Translations under genes and position numbers: made by a program | Part shown: in pieces, positions 31,037 through 41,969 of the stretch | Numbering within the stretch: position 1 is the first letter of the stretch | Layout: each line of letters opens with the position of its first letter | Source: Pseudomonas sp. 10S4 | Lineage (GTDB): Bacteria; Pseudomonadota; Gammaproteobacteria; Pseudomonadales; Pseudomonadaceae | DNA: 64,000 bases | Direction: 5' to 3' | Assembly: GCF_034344865.1 (NCBI RefSeq) | Contig: NZ_CP133774.1 | Coordinates: 4,960,001 to 5,024,000, forward strand | The notes under the pieces: model-generated | Seen by the model: the letters and a program-made list of their open reading frames with translations, nothing else | What the model was told of the DNA's origin: nothing | Databases searched by the model: none

Positions 31037-32110
31037 ATGTTCAAGTTTTTCTACACCTTCCTGCTGATATTCGGCGCGGTCTACGGACCCGGCGTGCACG
31101 CGGAATCGGTGTTGTTCCTGAACCCGGGCTCTACCCATGAAAGATTCTGGGTCAGCTACTCGCAATTCATGCAGGCGGCGGCCAAGGATCTTGGCATGGA
31201 CTTGAAGATTCTTTATGCCGAGCGCATGCCTGAGGTCACGATTGCCCAGGCCCGAGAGGCATTGCAGGGGCCTGATCGTCCGGATTATCTGGTGTTTGCC
31301 AACGAGCAGTACGTCGCGCCGCAAATCTTTCGTCTGGCCCAAGGCAGTGGGGTGAAGCTGTTTATAGTCAACGCGTCCCTGACCGACAATCAACTGAGCC
31401 TGCTGGGTGAGCGCCCGGATCGATTGGGTAGCCTGGTGCCCAACGACGAAGAGGGCGGCTACCTGATGCTCAAGGAATTGATCCGCCAGCATCCACCGGC
31501 GGCGCCCGGACAATCCATCGAGTTACTGGCGTTTTCCGGCCTGAAGATCACCCCTTCGGCGCAACTGCGCGAAAAAGGCATGCTGCGCGCCTTGGCCGAA
31601 CACCCTGAAGTGCGTTTGCGCCAACTGGTCTACAGCGGCTGGACCCGTGAGCGCGCCTATGAACAGGCGAAATTGCTGTTGCGGCGCTACCCCAAGGTAT
31701 CGCTGGTGTGGTCCGCCAATGACGAGATGGCATTCGGTGCCATGCAGGCGTATTCGGAGGCAGGAGGCACGCCGGGCAAGGGTGCCTTGTTCGGTGCTTT
31801 CAATACCGCGCCCGCAGCCTTGAACGCCTTGGTCGACGGGCGTTTGAGCGTGTTATTGGGTGGGCACTTCACGCTGGGTGGCTGGGCGCTGGTGGAATTG
31901 CATGATTACGATCAAGGCGTAGATGTGAACCAATACGGCGGTCGTGACCGGCAGATTCCGTTATTGCAACTGATCGACAAGGCCCAAGCCAAACGGCTGC
32001 TGGCCATGGGCGACTCGCCGGATTTCGGGGTGAACTTCAAGCTCCTGTCGGCCAAGGGGCAACCGACCTCCTATCGCTACCCGTTCAGCCTGCTAACGTT
32101 GATGCACTGA
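31037..32110 (+). CDS. Orphan periplasmic substrate-binding protein (sugar-binding-like fold)
   Basis: 357 residues with a signal peptide (MFKFFYTFLLIFGAVYGPGVHAES, cleavage near residue 22). The body resembles the type I periplasmic binding fold used by sugar ABC transporters: VLFLNPGSTHERFWVSYSQF, then LVWSANDEMAFGAMQAYSEAG near residue 225. No permease or ATPase genes are adjacent, so it may serve a distant transporter or a sensor protein instead of a local importer. Downstream, convergent, is the DUF2970 gene. Ligand unknown. Confidence 0.75.
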   Translation: MFKFFYTFLLIFGAVYGPGVHAESVLFLNPGSTHERFWVSYSQFMQAAAKDLGMDLKILYAERMPEVTIAQAREALQGPDRPDYLVFANEQYVAPQIFRLAQGSGVKLFIVNASLTDNQLSLLGERPDRLGSLVPNDEEGGYLMLKELIRQHPPAAPGQSIELLAFSGLKITPSAQLREKGMLRALAEHPEVRLRQLVYSGWTRERAYEQAKLLLRRYPKVSLVWSANDEMAFGAMQAYSEAGGTPGKGALFGAFNTAPAALNALVDGRLSVLLGGHFTLGGWALVELHDYDQGVDVNQYGGRDRQIPLLQLIDKAQAKRLLAMGDSPDFGVNFKLLSAKGQPTSYRYPFSLLTLMH

Positions 32111-32117
32111 AACCGCG

Positions 32118-32336
32118 TCACACCCCGGCCAGGTGCAGCACCAGTTTCACGATGCCAAACAGCGTCAGCGCGAATATCGCTGTGAACACAATCCCCATAA
32201 TCACGAAATGACTCGGCTTGCCATGGGTAAAGTCCCGGGCGCGATTCTTCCCGCTTTGCACTCCGAACGCCGCGGCTATCACGCTGTGCAGCATCTGTAG
32301 GAACGTCGGTGGCTTGTTGTCGACTGGATCGTCCAT
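32118..32336 (-). CDS. DUF2970 domain-containing membrane protein
   Basis: 72 residues from ATG 32336, which has a GAGGG site five bases upstream; the longer ORF from 32438 runs through a REP sequence and is rejected. LQMLHSVIAAAFGVQSGKNRARDF is the conserved N-terminal part, and a single span (FVIMGIVFTAIFALTLFGIV) is C-terminal. Function unknown. It is convergent with the binding-protein gene. Confidence 0.85.
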   Translation of the reverse strand: MDDPVDNKPPTFLQMLHSVIAAAFGVQSGKNRARDFTHGKPSHFVIMGIVFTAIFALTLFGIVKLVLHLAGV

Positions 32337-32388
32337 AAATCCCTCGTCACGTATGTGTGTGAAGCAAGCATAGACAATCGCCGCGAAT

Positions 32389-32483
32389 CCTGTCGGAGCG
32401 AGGCTTGCCCGCGAAGGGTCCATCACATTCAACATCATCGCTGACTGTCACACCGCTTTCGCGAGCAAACCCGCTCCCACAGG
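32389..32483. repeat. REPIN (inverted REP pair, diverged left arm)
   Basis: GGAGCGAGGCTTGCCCGCGAA on the left and TTCGCGAGCAAACCCGCTCC on the right. It lies between the DUF2970 gene and the end of metH. Confidence 0.85.
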
Positions 32484-32524
32484 GTATTTGTGTTGGCCAC
32501 TGTGCTGTGGCCAGTCCGTGAGGC

Positions 32525-35500
32525 TTAGTTGTCGTAACCCAAGTTAGGCGCCAACCAGCGTTCAGTCACGCTCAATTCCTGCCCCTTGCGCGACGTATAG
32601 CTCTGCACCTGGTCCTTGTCGATCTTGCCCACGGCAAAGTACTGCGCCTGCGGGTGGGCGAAGTACCAGCCGCTGACTGCTGCCGCCGGGAACATCGCGT
32701 AGTGTTCGGTGAGGAACACGCCGCTGCGACCGGCGTGCATTTCGCTGGCCTCGGGGTCGAGCAGGGCGAACAGCGTGCCTTTCTCGGTGTGATCCGGGCA
32801 GGCCGGGTAGCCGGGAGCAGGGCGGATGCCGGTGTATTGCTCTTTGATCAACGCCTCGTTGTCCAGCGTCTCGTCCTTGGCATAACCCCAGTGTTCTTTG
32901 CGCACCTGTTGGTGCAGCCACTCGGCGCAGGCCTCGGCCAAACGGTCGGCCAGGGCCTTGACCATGATCGAGTTGTAATCGTCGCCTGCGTCCTGATAAG
33001 CCTTGGCCACTTCTTCGGCGCCGATCCCGGCGGTAGTAATGAAACCACCCACGTAGTCGGTCACTTCGCTGTCTTTAGGCGCCACAAAGTCGGCCAGGGA
33101 AAAGTTCGGCTTGCCGTCAGTCTTGATGATCTGTTGACGCAGGTGATGCAGCTTCGCCAGCGGCTTGCCGTCATCGCCGTAGACTTCGATGTCATCGTCG
33201 CGCACCTGGTTGGCCGGCCAGAAGCCGAACACCGCGCGGGCGCTGATCAGTTTCTCGTCGATCAGCTTGGCGAGCATTTCCTTGGCATCGGCGTACAGCG
33301 CGGTGGCGGCTTCACCGACCACTTCGTCTTCGAGGATGCGCGGGAACTTGCCGGCCAGGTCCCAGGAGATAAAGAACGGCGTCCAGTCGATGTATTCGGC
33401 CAGCACCTTCAGGTCAATATTGTCCAACACACGAGAACCGGTGAAGGTCGGCTTGACCGGCGCGTAAGTGCTCCAGTCGAACTGCGGCTTCTTGGCGATG
33501 GCCGCCGGGTAGCTCAAGCGTTCGGTGCGGGCGCTGCGGTTGGCGGTGCGCTCGCGGACTTCGATGTATTCCAGGCGCGTCTTCTCGACAAACGCCGGCT
33601 TCAATTCCTTGGACAGCAATTGCGTCGCCACGCCCACGGCGCGGGAGGCGTCGGTGACGTAGATCACCGCGTCGTTGCTGTACTTCGGCTCGATCTTCAC
33701 CGCGGTGTGCGCTTTCGAAGTGGTCGCGCCACCGATCATCAACGGCAGGTGGAAGTCCTGACGCTGCATCTCGCGGGCCACGTGGACCATTTCATCCAGC
33801 GAAGGCGTGATCAGACCGGACAAACCGATGATGTCGCACTTCTGCTCCTTGGCCACCTGCAGGATCTTCTCCGCCGGCACCATCACGCCGAGGTCGACGA
33901 TGTCGTAGCCGTTGCAACCCAGCACCACGCCAACGAGGTTCTTGCCGATGTCGTGCACGTCGCCCTTGACCGTGGCCATCAGGATCTTGCCCTTGGCTTC
34001 CGGCTTGTCGCCTTTCTCCAGTTCAATGAACGGGATCAGGTGCGCGACAGCCTGCTTCATCACGCGGGCGGATTTCACCACTTGCGGCAGGAACATTTTG
34101 CCGGCGCCGAACAGGTCGCCGACGATGTTCATGCCAGACATCAGCGGGCCTTCGATCACTTCAATCGGACGGGCGAACGACTGACGGGATTCTTCGGTGT
34201 CTTCAACAATGTGCGTGGTAATGCCTTTGACCAGCGCGTGCTCCAGACGCTTGTTGACGGGCCAGCCGCGCCACTCTTCGGTCTCGGCTTCCTTGACGCT
34301 GCCGTCGCCCTTGTACTTGTCGGCGATGGCGAGGAGGGCGTCGGTGCCTTCCGGGGTGCGGTTGAGCACCACGTCTTCCACGGCGTCACGCAGTTCGGCC
34401 GGGATCTGGTCGTAGATCTCCAGTTGGCCGGCGTTGACAATCCCCATGGTCAGGCCGTTGCGGATCGCATACAGCAGGAACACCGAGTGGATCGCCTCAC
34501 GCACCGGGTTGTTGCCGCGGAACGAGAACGACACGTTGGACACGCCGCCAGAGGTCAGCGCGTACGGCAGTTCGTCACGGATGTAGGCGCAGGCATTGAT
34601 GAAGTCCACAGCGTAGTTGTTGTGTTCTTCGATGCCGGTGGCCACGGCGAAGATGTTCGGGTCGAAGATGATGTCTTCCGGCGGGAAGCCGACTTCGTTG
34701 ACCAGAATGTCGTAGGAGCGTTTGCAGATTTCTTTCTTGCGCGCTTCGGTGTCGGCCTGGCCGGCTTCGTCGAACGCCATCACGACAACTGCGGCGCCGT
34801 AGCGTTTGCACAGTTTGGCGTGATGAATGAACTGTTCGACGCCTTCCTTCATGCTGATCGAGTTGACGATGCCCTTGCCCTGGATGCATTTCAGGCCGGC
34901 TTCGATCACTTCCCACTTGGAGGAGTCGATCATGATCGGTACGCGGGAGATGTCCGGTTCACCGGCAATCAAATTGAGGAAGGTCACCATGGCCTTCTTC
35001 GAATCGAGCATCCCTTCGTCCATGTTGATGTCGATCACCTGGGCGCCGGCTTCGACCTGTTGCAAGGCGACTTCCAGGGCTTCGGTGTAGTTGTCTTCAC
35101 GGATCAGACGGGCGAACTTGGCGGAACCGGTGATGTTGGTCCGCTCGCCGACGTTGACGAACAACGAGCTGCGATCAATGGTGAACGGTTCCAGGCCCGA
35201 CAAGCGGCAAGCTTTCGGGATCTCCGGAATTTCACGCGGTGCATAACCGGCCACGGCTTTGGCGATGGCTTCGATGTGGCCCGGCGTGGTGCCGCAGCAA
35301 CCGCCGACGATATTCAGGAAGCCGCTTTGGGCGAATTCTTCGATGACCTTGGCGGTTTCCGACGGCAATTCGTCGTACTCGCCGAATTCGTTCGGCAGGC
35401 CGGCGTTCGGGTGCGCGGAAACGTGGGTACCCGCCTTGTTCGACAGCTCTTCCAGGTACGGACGCAATTCGCTGGCGCCGAGGGCGCAGTTCAGGCCGAC

Positions 35501-36235
35501 CGAGATCGGCTTGGCGTGGGCCACTGAGTTCCAGAACGCTTCAGTGGTCTGGCCGGAGAGGGTGCGGCCGGAGGCGTCGGTGATAGTGCCGGAGATCATG
35601 ATCGGCAACTCGATGCCCAGCTCTTCGAAAACCCCTTGCACGGCGAAGATCGCGGCTTTGGCATTCAAGGTGTCGAAGATGGTTTCGATCAGGATCAGGT
35701 CGGCGCCACCTTCGATCAGGCCTTTGGTGGCCTCGGTGTAGTTTTCCACCAGTTCGTCGAAGGTCACGTTGCGGTAGCCGGGGTTGTTCACGTCCGGGGA
35801 CAGCGAGCAGGTGCGACTGGTCGGCCCGATCACGCCGGCGACGAAGCGCGGTTTTTCCGGGGTTTCGAGGGTCTTGGCGTCGGCAATCTTGCGCGCCAGG
35901 CGTGCGCCTTCTACGTTTAACTCATACGCCAGGCCCTGCATGCCGTAGTCGGCCAGGGAAACCTGGGTGGCGTTGAAGGTGTTGGTTTCCAGAATGTCGG
36001 CGCCGGCATCCAGGTACGCCTTTTCGATGGCACCAATCACGTCCGGGCGGGTCAACACCAACAGGTCGTTGTTGCCTTTCACATCGCTCGGCCAATCGGC
36101 AAAGCGCTTGCCACGGTAATCTTGCTCTTCGAGCTTGTAGCTCTGGATCATCGTGCCCATGCCGCCATCGAGAATCAGGATGCGCTCTTTAAGGGCGTGC
36201 TTGAGAGCTTGAAGGCGAACGCTGCGATCGGACAT
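32525..36235 (-). CDS. metH: Cobalamin-dependent methionine synthase
   Basis: 1236 residues from ATG 36235 ([11 protein letters not shown]). Domain order is that of MetH. The homocysteine barrel occupies about residues 1-330, with zinc-ligand GLNCALGA and [13 protein letters not shown]. The methyltetrahydrofolate-binding barrel spans about 360-630 ([14 protein letters not shown]). The cobalamin module spans about 650-890, with the DxHxxG motif in [10 protein letters not shown] and His761 as lower axial ligand, and the S-adenosylmethionine reactivation domain is C-terminal ([19 protein letters not shown]). It methylates homocysteine using methyl-cobalamin. Its presence close to the cobalamin synthesis and cobalt uptake genes is notable, but no riboswitch precedes it. 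Confidence 0.96.
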   Translation of the reverse strand: MSDRSVRLQALKHALKERILILDGGMGTMIQSYKLEEQDYRGKRFADWPSDVKGNNDLLVLTRPDVIGAIEKAYLDAGADILETNTFNATQVSLADYGMQGLAYELNVEGARLARKIADAKTLETPEKPRFVAGVIGPTSRTCSLSPDVNNPGYRNVTFDELVENYTEATKGLIEGGADLILIETIFDTLNAKAAIFAVQGVFEELGIELPIMISGTITDASGRTLSGQTTEAFWNSVAHAKPISVGLNCALGASELRPYLEELSNKAGTHVSAHPNAGLPNEFGEYDELPSETAKVIEEFAQSGFLNIVGGCCGTTPGHIEAIAKAVAGYAPREIPEIPKACRLSGLEPFTIDRSSLFVNVGERTNITGSAKFARLIREDNYTEALEVALQQVEAGAQVIDINMDEGMLDSKKAMVTFLNLIAGEPDISRVPIMIDSSKWEVIEAGLKCIQGKGIVNSISMKEGVEQFIHHAKLCKRYGAAVVVMAFDEAGQADTEARKKEICKRSYDILVNEVGFPPEDIIFDPNIFAVATGIEEHNNYAVDFINACAYIRDELPYALTSGGVSNVSFSFRGNNPVREAIHSVFLLYAIRNGLTMGIVNAGQLEIYDQIPAELRDAVEDVVLNRTPEGTDALLAIADKYKGDGSVKEAETEEWRGWPVNKRLEHALVKGITTHIVEDTEESRQSFARPIEVIEGPLMSGMNIVGDLFGAGKMFLPQVVKSARVMKQAVAHLIPFIELEKGDKPEAKGKILMATVKGDVHDIGKNLVGVVLGCNGYDIVDLGVMVPAEKILQVAKEQKCDIIGLSGLITPSLDEMVHVAREMQRQDFHLPLMIGGATTSKAHTAVKIEPKYSNDAVIYVTDASRAVGVATQLLSKELKPAFVEKTRLEYIEVRERTANRSARTERLSYPAAIAKKPQFDWSTYAPVKPTFTGSRVLDNIDLKVLAEYIDWTPFFISWDLAGKFPRILEDEVVGEAATALYADAKEMLAKLIDEKLISARAVFGFWPANQVRDDDIEVYGDDGKPLAKLHHLRQQIIKTDGKPNFSLADFVAPKDSEVTDYVGGFITTAGIGAEEVAKAYQDAGDDYNSIMVKALADRLAEACAEWLHQQVRKEHWGYAKDETLDNEALIKEQYTGIRPAPGYPACPDHTEKGTLFALLDPEASEMHAGRSGVFLTEHYAMFPAAAVSGWYFAHPQAQYFAVGKIDKDQVQSYTSRKGQELSVTERWLAPNLGYDN

Positions 36236-36390
36236 TTGGACTACTCGGTAAGGCCATGACGAAGGGCCGGGATAATAGCAAACCTGTGCGCTTTTAGAGC
36301 ATGCCAAGGTTTTGCATGAATATCGTTCATGTTGGTGGCAGGTCTGGACCGGTAGAATCGCGGCGTTTTTACAGGATTGGGACCAGGGAT

Positions 36391-38676
36391 ATGTCGTATC
36401 GCGTCGTTGTCAGCATTCTATTGCTGCTTTCAAGCTGGGGCGCCGATGCGCAAAGTCCCGCCATTTCCTATACCCGAGATATTCAACCGATCTTCACCGA
36501 AAAGTGCGTGGCCTGCCACGCGTGCTACGACGCCGCCTGTCAGCTCAATCTGGGCAGCGGTGAAGGGGCGGCCCGCGGCGCGACCAAGATTGCGGTCTAC
36601 GACGGCGAGCGCAGCGTCGCATCCTCGCCAACCCGACTCTTCTATGACGCCTTCGGTAAACTGGCCTGGCAGCACAAGGACTTCTATTCGGTCCTCGACG
36701 CCCAAGGCAGCCAGGCAGCGCTGATGGCACGGATGCTTGAGCTGGGCCACAAAACCCCGCTAACGCCTAACGCCAAGTTGCCGGAAGACATCGTGCTGGG
36801 CCTGAATCGGGAAAACATGTGCGCCATGCCGGCGGAGTTCGATGGTTATGCCGGCGCGCACCCGAAAGAAGGCATGCCGCTGGCGGTGACCGGCCTGACA
36901 AATCAGCAGTACCAGACCCTGCAACGCTGGCTCGCCGCCGGTGCGCCGATTGATGAACAAGGCCTGGTGCCCAGCGCCAGGGAAGCGCTGCAAGTGGTGC
37001 AGTGGGAAAATCTGCTCAACGCACCGGGCGCTCGTGGCAGCCTGGTCGGGCGCTGGTTGTTTGAACACTTGTTCCTGGCGCATATCTACTTCAAGGATGG
37101 CGAGCCGGGGCATTTTTTCCAGTGGGTGCGTTCGCGCACGCCGACCGGCCAGCCGATCGACCTGATCAATACCCGCCGGCCGAACGACGATCCGGGCACG
37201 CAGATTTATTACCGGTTGTGGCCGGTGCAAGGCGTGATCGTGCAGAAGACCCACATCACTTATCCGTTGAGCGCGGCGAAGCTGTCCCGGGCCAAAAGCC
37301 TGTTTTTCAGCGGCAATTGGCAGGTCAACGCCTTACCGGGTTACGGCCCGGAGCGCCGGGCCAATCCGTTCACCACGTTTGAGGCTATCCCGGCCCAGGC
37401 GCGTTATCAGTTCATGCTCGATAACGCCGAGTACTTCGTGCGCACCTTTATTCGCGGTCCGGTATGCCGTGGGCAGATCGCTACAGATGTGATTCGCGAC
37501 AACTTCTGGGCACTGTTCCAGGCCCCGGAACACGACCTCTACATCACCGATCCGAACTATCGCGGCAAGGCCACGCCGCTGCTGGCAATGCCGGGGCAGA
37601 ACGACGACGTCGGCAGCGTGTTGAGCCTGTGGCATGACTACCGCAACAAACGCAACGAATACGAAGCCCTGCGCCGGGACAGCTACGCCGAGGCGCCGGC
37701 GCCGAGCTGGTCGACGCTGTGGGCCGGTAACGACAACGCGTTGCTGACGATCTTCCGCCACTTCGACAGTGCCTCGGTGAACAAAGGCCTGATCGGTGAC
37801 GTGCCGCAAACCATGTGGCTGTTCGACTTCCCGTTGCTGGAACGCACGTATTACCAGTTGGCGGTGAATTTCGACGTGTTTGGCAACGTCTCCCACCAGG
37901 CCCAGACGCGGCTGTATTTCGACCTGATCCGTAACGGCGCCGAGCAGAACTTCCTGCGTTTGATGCCGGCCGATTCGCGCAACGACTACCTCGACGATTG
38001 GTATCAGAGCGGCGGCAAGTTCAAGATGTGGCTGGATTACGAGTCCATCGACAACGACAAGCCCAGCGCGCTGACACTCGACGAAAAAGACCCGAAACGG
38101 GATTTCGCCATGCAATTGCTGGCCCGTTACGGCGACCTCAACGCCACGCCGGATCCGATTAACCGTTGCGATGGTGCGTATTGCTCGCGGCCGAACATCG
38201 ACCCGGCGTTGCAGAACGCCGAACAAGCCTTGAGTCGCCTGACTTCGCGTCCTGCAGCGGGTTTGAAGGTCATTGATCAGTTGCCGGAAGCGACGATGTT
38301 GCGTATCGAAACCGCAAGCGGCAAACGCGAGATCTACAGCCTGCTGCGCAACCGTGCCCACAGCAACGTGGCATTCATACTCGGTGAATCCCTGCGTTAT
38401 CAGCCGGGGCTCGACACGTTGACCATTTACCCAGGTGTGCTCAGCAGTTATCCGAACTTCATGTTCAACATTCCGGCCGAGCAGGTGCCTGAGTTTGTCG
38501 ATGCGATGGAAAGGTCGAAGGACGCTGACAGCTTCGAGAGGATCGTTGAACGCTGGGGTGTTCGGCGCAGTCATCCGCAGTTCTGGTTCTACTTCCACGA
38601 CCTGAGCACGTACATCCACGAAACTGACCCGGTGGAAGAGGGCGTGCTGGACATGAACCGCTACGAGAATCTTTGA
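36391..38676 (+). CDS. cti: Fatty acid cis/trans isomerase
   Basis: 761 residues from ATG 36391, with a signal peptide ([15 protein letters not shown], cleavage near residue 21). A cytochrome c-type heme motif, Cys39-x-x-Cys42-His43 in [11 protein letters not shown], is the hallmark of Cti. The enzyme works in the periplasm, converting cis- to trans-unsaturated fatty acids in membrane phospholipids as a fast response to solvents and heat. The large remainder ([35 protein letters not shown]) matches the family. It is divergent from metH. Confidence 0.95.
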   Translation: MSYRVVVSILLLLSSWGADAQSPAISYTRDIQPIFTEKCVACHACYDAACQLNLGSGEGAARGATKIAVYDGERSVASSPTRLFYDAFGKLAWQHKDFYSVLDAQGSQAALMARMLELGHKTPLTPNAKLPEDIVLGLNRENMCAMPAEFDGYAGAHPKEGMPLAVTGLTNQQYQTLQRWLAAGAPIDEQGLVPSAREALQVVQWENLLNAPGARGSLVGRWLFEHLFLAHIYFKDGEPGHFFQWVRSRTPTGQPIDLINTRRPNDDPGTQIYYRLWPVQGVIVQKTHITYPLSAAKLSRAKSLFFSGNWQVNALPGYGPERRANPFTTFEAIPAQARYQFMLDNAEYFVRTFIRGPVCRGQIATDVIRDNFWALFQAPEHDLYITDPNYRGKATPLLAMPGQNDDVGSVLSLWHDYRNKRNEYEALRRDSYAEAPAPSWSTLWAGNDNALLTIFRHFDSASVNKGLIGDVPQTMWLFDFPLLERTYYQLAVNFDVFGNVSHQAQTRLYFDLIRNGAEQNFLRLMPADSRNDYLDDWYQSGGKFKMWLDYESIDNDKPSALTLDEKDPKRDFAMQLLARYGDLNATPDPINRCDGAYCSRPNIDPALQNAEQALSRLTSRPAAGLKVIDQLPEATMLRIETASGKREIYSLLRNRAHSNVAFILGESLRYQPGLDTLTIYPGVLSSYPNFMFNIPAEQVPEFVDAMERSKDADSFERIVERWGVRRSHPQFWFYFHDLSTYIHETDPVEEGVLDMNRYENL

Positions 38677-38708
38677 TCGACCTTTAAAGACCAATCACTG
38701 TCCCACCG

Positions 38709-38801
38709 GTAGGAGCGAAGCTTGCTCGCGAAGGCGGCGGTACATTCAACAATGATGTTGACTGACGCGCCGCTTTCGCGAGCAAGCTTTGCTCCTACAG
38801 G
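38709..38801. repeat. REPIN (inverted REP pair)
   Basis: GTAGGAGCGAAGCTTGCTCGCGAA and the inverse TTCGCGAGCAAGCTTTGCTCCTAC, with about 45 bases between. It lies between cti and the acyltransferase gene. Confidence 0.85.
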
Positions 38802-38842
38802 GGGCTTGCGGTGGTTTGTGAATTTCGATTGGAGGGCCGTCG

Positions 38843-39877
38843 ATGTTGATTTCTGTACAAGCGCTGCGCGCCATCGCAGCCTGGGCGGTGGTCTGCCACC
38901 ATTTCATGCAGATTTTCTTCGACTTCAAGGCTCGCGGGCCGGTGGGGCAGGCGTTTATCGACAAGGGCGCCGTGGGCGTCGACATCTTCTTCGTCATCAG
39001 CGGTCTGGTGATCTTCCTGTCCACCGAGGCCAAGTCGCTGCCGCCGGCGCGGTTTCTGCTGTATCGAATGTGCCGCATCGTCCCGGCGTACTGGCTGTAC
39101 ACGGTGCTGATGGCGCTGGTGGTGGTGTTCGCTCAACCGGTGTTGCCGGATCAGACGGTCGACTGGTCGCATTTCCTGCTGTCGCTGTTGTTCATTCCTA
39201 CGCAAAACCCCGGCGGCTACGGGATTTATCCGACGCTCAATGTCGGTTGGACGCTGAATTACGAAATGCTGTTTTACCTGCTGTTCGCCTGGGCACTGCT
39301 GTTTCGCTTGCAGGTCAGGTTGCTGATCGTCGCGGCGCTGCTGTTCGCGGTGTGCCAGGCCTGGACCGGTTATGGCTGGATCAGCCAGTTCTACCGATCC
39401 GACATCGTTTATGAGTTTCTGCTGGGGATTGCCATTGGCATGGTCTACCGCAAGGGTTGGATCAAGCCCGGTTTATGGCTGCCGCTGCTGGGGATCGCTG
39501 GTGCCTTACTGACGATTTATCATCTGCCGCCGGCACCGCGACTGCTGGCCTGGGGTTTGCCGAGTGCCGTGTTGGTGATGGCGTGCATCGCGCTGGAACG
39601 TTATTTCAAGAACAATCGGGTGTTCGAACTGCTCGGTAATTGTTCCTACTCGGTCTACTTGATGCATGTGCTGGTGCTGTCGGCCGGCGGATTTATCGCA
39701 CAACAGTACGATGTGAATCCTTACGTCATGTTTGCCGTTTGCGCGGCCACCATTGGCGTGGCTTCCTGGGCAAGTTACGAATGGGTGGAAAAACGCAGCT
39801 ATCGGTGGCTTAAAGCCTGGATCGACGGCGAAACAGTTGCTCAGCCCGTGCAAGCTCTTTCCCGACAAAAATACTAG
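38843..39877 (+). CDS. Membrane acyltransferase (Acyltransferase 3 family)
   Basis: 344 residues with about ten hydrophobic spans. It begins MLISVQALRAIAAWAVVCHHF; the His pair near residue 20 in this first loop is the family's catalytic or structural site. VGVDIFFVISGLVIFLST near residue 44 and ERYFKNNRVFELLGNCSYSVYLMHVLVL near residue 260 are also typical. Such proteins O-acetylate or O-acylate cell-surface polysaccharides or lipids. No polysaccharide genes are nearby, so the acceptor is unknown. A GGAGGG site precedes the ATG. Confidence 0.85.
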   Translation: MLISVQALRAIAAWAVVCHHFMQIFFDFKARGPVGQAFIDKGAVGVDIFFVISGLVIFLSTEAKSLPPARFLLYRMCRIVPAYWLYTVLMALVVVFAQPVLPDQTVDWSHFLLSLLFIPTQNPGGYGIYPTLNVGWTLNYEMLFYLLFAWALLFRLQVRLLIVAALLFAVCQAWTGYGWISQFYRSDIVYEFLLGIAIGMVYRKGWIKPGLWLPLLGIAGALLTIYHLPPAPRLLAWGLPSAVLVMACIALERYFKNNRVFELLGNCSYSVYLMHVLVLSAGGFIAQQYDVNPYVMFAVCAATIGVASWASYEWVEKRSYRWLKAWIDGETVAQPVQALSRQKY

Positions 39878-39934
39878 GACTTTGTGCGGCGCGATGATTG
39901 GCGTAAACTGCGCCCAAGCCTGCGAGGAGTTTCC

Positions 39935-40510
39935 ATGACCGCTATTACCATCACTGACGCCGCCCACGATTATCTGGCTGATCTGCTCTCCAAGCAGGGC
40001 ATCGGCATCCGCGTCTTTATCACCCAGCCTGGCACCCAGTACGCCGAAACCTGCATTGCCTACTGCAAGCCGGGCGAAGAAAAACCTGAAGACACTGCGT
40101 TGGGGCTCAAAAGCTTCACCGCTTACATCGACTCGTTCAGCGAAGCCTTCCTGGACGATGCGGTTGTCGACTACGCCACCGACCGCATGGGCGGCCAACT
40201 GACCATCAAGGCGCCAAACGCCAAAGTTCCGATGGTCAACGCTGACAGCCCGGTCAACGAGCGCATCAACTACTACCTGCAAACCGAAATCAACCCGGGG
40301 CTCGCGAGCCACGGCGGTCAGGTTAGTCTGATTGATGTGGTCGAGGACGGCATCGCCGTTCTTAAGTTCGGCGGCGGTTGCCAGGGCTGCGGCCAGGCGG
40401 ACGTCACCTTGCGCGAAGGCATCGAGCGCACCTTGCTCGAGCGCATTCCCGAGCTCAAGGGTGTACGCGACGTGACTGACCACACGCAGAAAGAAAACGC
40501 CTACTACTGA
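39935..40510 (+). CDS. nfuA: Fe-S biogenesis protein NfuA
   Basis: 191 residues from ATG 39935, with GAGGAG just upstream. The N-terminal half is a degenerate A-type (IscA-like) carrier domain; the C-terminal NifU domain carries Cys149 and Cys152 in [15 protein letters not shown], which bind the transferred [4Fe-4S] cluster. It delivers clusters to client enzymes, particularly under oxidative or iron stress. A strong terminator lies 25 bases downstream. Confidence 0.95.
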   Translation: MTAITITDAAHDYLADLLSKQGIGIRVFITQPGTQYAETCIAYCKPGEEKPEDTALGLKSFTAYIDSFSEAFLDDAVVDYATDRMGGQLTIKAPNAKVPMVNADSPVNERINYYLQTEINPGLASHGGQVSLIDVVEDGIAVLKFGGGCQGCGQADVTLREGIERTLLERIPELKGVRDVTDHTQKENAYY

Positions 40511-40531
40511 GTAAGGTGTTCGCTGCGACAT

Positions 40532-40563
40532 AAAAAACGGCGCCCCGTGAGCGCCGTTTTTTT
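40532..40563 (+). terminator. Rho-independent terminator after nfuA
   Basis: AAAACGGCGC and GCGCCGTTTT pair around CCCGTGA, followed by a T-run. Confidence 0.9.
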
Positions 40564-40597
40564 ATGGGTGGTCGATTTTCCTATGGCTGCCATGACC

Positions 40598-40700
40598 TGT
40601 GGCGAGGGGGCTTGCCCCCGTTCGGCGGCGAAGCCGTCGCAAGACCTAAAATGCTGGGGCCGCTTCGCAGCCCAACGGGGCAAGCCCCCTCGCCACAGGG
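40598..40700. repeat. REPIN of the GGGGGCTTGCCCCC class
   Basis: TGTGGCGAGGGGGCTTGCCCC and GGGGCAAGCCCCCTCGCCACA are inverted around a loop that itself has a GGCGGCGAAGCCGTCGC hairpin. This is a second REP class, also seen near 43.3 kb and inside cobN. Confidence 0.88.
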
Positions 40701-40712
40701 TTGTGTGTGAAC

Positions 40713-41459
40713 TCAGGGCCTGTAGAGATGCGCATGCCCCGCGCGATACAGCGACGATTCACTAAATTGATCGCTGCCCAACACCCGACCCACCAGTATC
40801 AACGCCGTACGCCGAAACCCTTTGGCCTCGACCTTTGCGGCAATGTCCGCCAGCGTCCCCACCACCCAATCCTGATCCGGCCAGGTCGCGCGGTGAATCA
40901 CCGCAATCGGGCAGTCGGCGCCGTAATGCGGCAGCAATTCGGCGAGGATCTTCTCCAGATGATTGACCCCTAAATGAATCGCCATGGTCGCCCCGTGTTG
41001 CGCCAGGCTGCCTAGCTCTTCGCCGGCCGGCATCGCGGTTTTGTCGGCGTAACGGGTCAGGATCACGCTTTGCGAGATGTCCGGTAAGGTCAGTTCGGCG
41101 CCCAGTAGCGCAGCACAGGCGGCGGTAGCCGTGACGCCCGGGATGATTTCGAACGGTATATCGAGTTCACGAAGGTAACGAATCTGCTCGCCAATCGCGC
41201 CATACAGGCTCGGATCGCCCGAATGAACACGGGCCACATCCTGCCCCTTGGCGTGGGCGGTTTTGATCAGTTCGATGATCTGTTCCAGGTGCAGTTCGGC
41301 GCTGTTGACCACCGTTTCAGCCTGGTGGCCGTCCAGCACGGCAGCCGGCACCAGGGAGCCGGCATAGATGATCACCGGGCAGCTGCGAATCAGCCGCTGG
41401 CCTTTGACGGTGATCAGTTCCGGGTCGCCGGGACCTGCGCCAATGAAGTAGACGGTCAT
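40713..41459 (-). CDS. cobM: Precorrin-4 C11-methyltransferase
   Basis: 248 residues. The N-terminal VYFIGAGPGDPELITVKGQRLI is the S-adenosylmethionine-dependent tetrapyrrole methylase signature, followed by VHSGDPSLYGAIGEQIRYL and FEIIPGVTATAACAALLGAE as in CobM/CbiF. It methylates precorrin-4 at C11 in the aerobic cobalamin pathway. It is the most distal gene of the minus-strand set cbtB-cbtA-cobE-cobM, separated from cobE by 96 bases, and so is likely under the cobalamin riboswitch upstream of cbtB. Confidence 0.92.
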   Translation of the reverse strand: MTVYFIGAGPGDPELITVKGQRLIRSCPVIIYAGSLVPAAVLDGHQAETVVNSAELHLEQIIELIKTAHAKGQDVARVHSGDPSLYGAIGEQIRYLRELDIPFEIIPGVTATAACAALLGAELTLPDISQSVILTRYADKTAMPAGEELGSLAQHGATMAIHLGVNHLEKILAELLPHYGADCPIAVIHRATWPDQDWVVGTLADIAAKVEAKGFRRTALILVGRVLGSDQFSESSLYRAGHAHLYRP

Positions 41460-41555
41460 CGTCCGTTCCTTTGAAAAAAGAGTCTGTGAGAAAAAGGGCT
41501 GTGCAAGGCTTCAGATGAAGATTGCTCATGATCGAAGGTGGGGATTATCGGGTTT

Positions 41556-41969
41556 TTACGCGGCACTGGCCAATGCGAGGGTGGCCTGAGCGTATTTTTG
41601 CCTGGGAATCAGCAGCTTCGCCGGTGCCTGGGCCAAGTGTTCGGCGAGTGCCAGGGCGGCACTTTCCGCTACGCCGTAGCAGCCGGTGCGTTCGAAGGCG
41701 ATCTGCGAATGGTGGCTGAGCTGTGGCTGATAACCGGCCAATTGTTCGCTGCTGAAGTACATCACTTCTAGCCCAAGCTGCGCGGCCAATTCGATCAGGC
41801 CAGGCTCATCACGTTTCAGGTCGATGCTGGCCAGGGCCTTGATCGCACGAAGTTCGATTTGATGCGCCTGTAATGCCTGATCCAACAGCGCCCGCAACGT
41901 GCTGGCGGGGCAGCCGCGCTGGCAGCCCAGGCCGACCACTAAGGTCGGCGCTGCGCTGTTATCCGTCAT
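41556..41969 (-). CDS. cobE: Cobalamin biosynthesis protein CobE (CbiG C-terminal-like)
   Basis: 137 residues from ATG 41969. Its four-base overlap (ATGA) with the cbtA stop argues for this start; the longer reading runs inside cbtA. LVVGLGCQRGCPASTLRALLDQAL is the conserved N-terminus of the CobE/GbiG-C family, and QPQLSHHSQIAFERTGCYGVAESAAL the central part. It belongs to the ring-contraction stage of corrin synthesis; its exact step is less well defined than CobM. Confidence 0.88.
   Translation of the reverse strand: MTDNSAAPTLVVGLGCQRGCPASTLRALLDQALQAHQIELRAIKALASIDLKRDEPGLIELAAQLGLEVMYFSSEQLAGYQPQLSHHSQIAFERTGCYGVAESAALALAEHLAQAPAKLLIPRQKYAQATLALASAA

Noticed and set aside
32654..35527. 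957-codon open frame on the plus strand
   Set aside because: It is antisense to metH, which has full family motifs on the minus strand; the long frame is a by-product of high GC codon bias.
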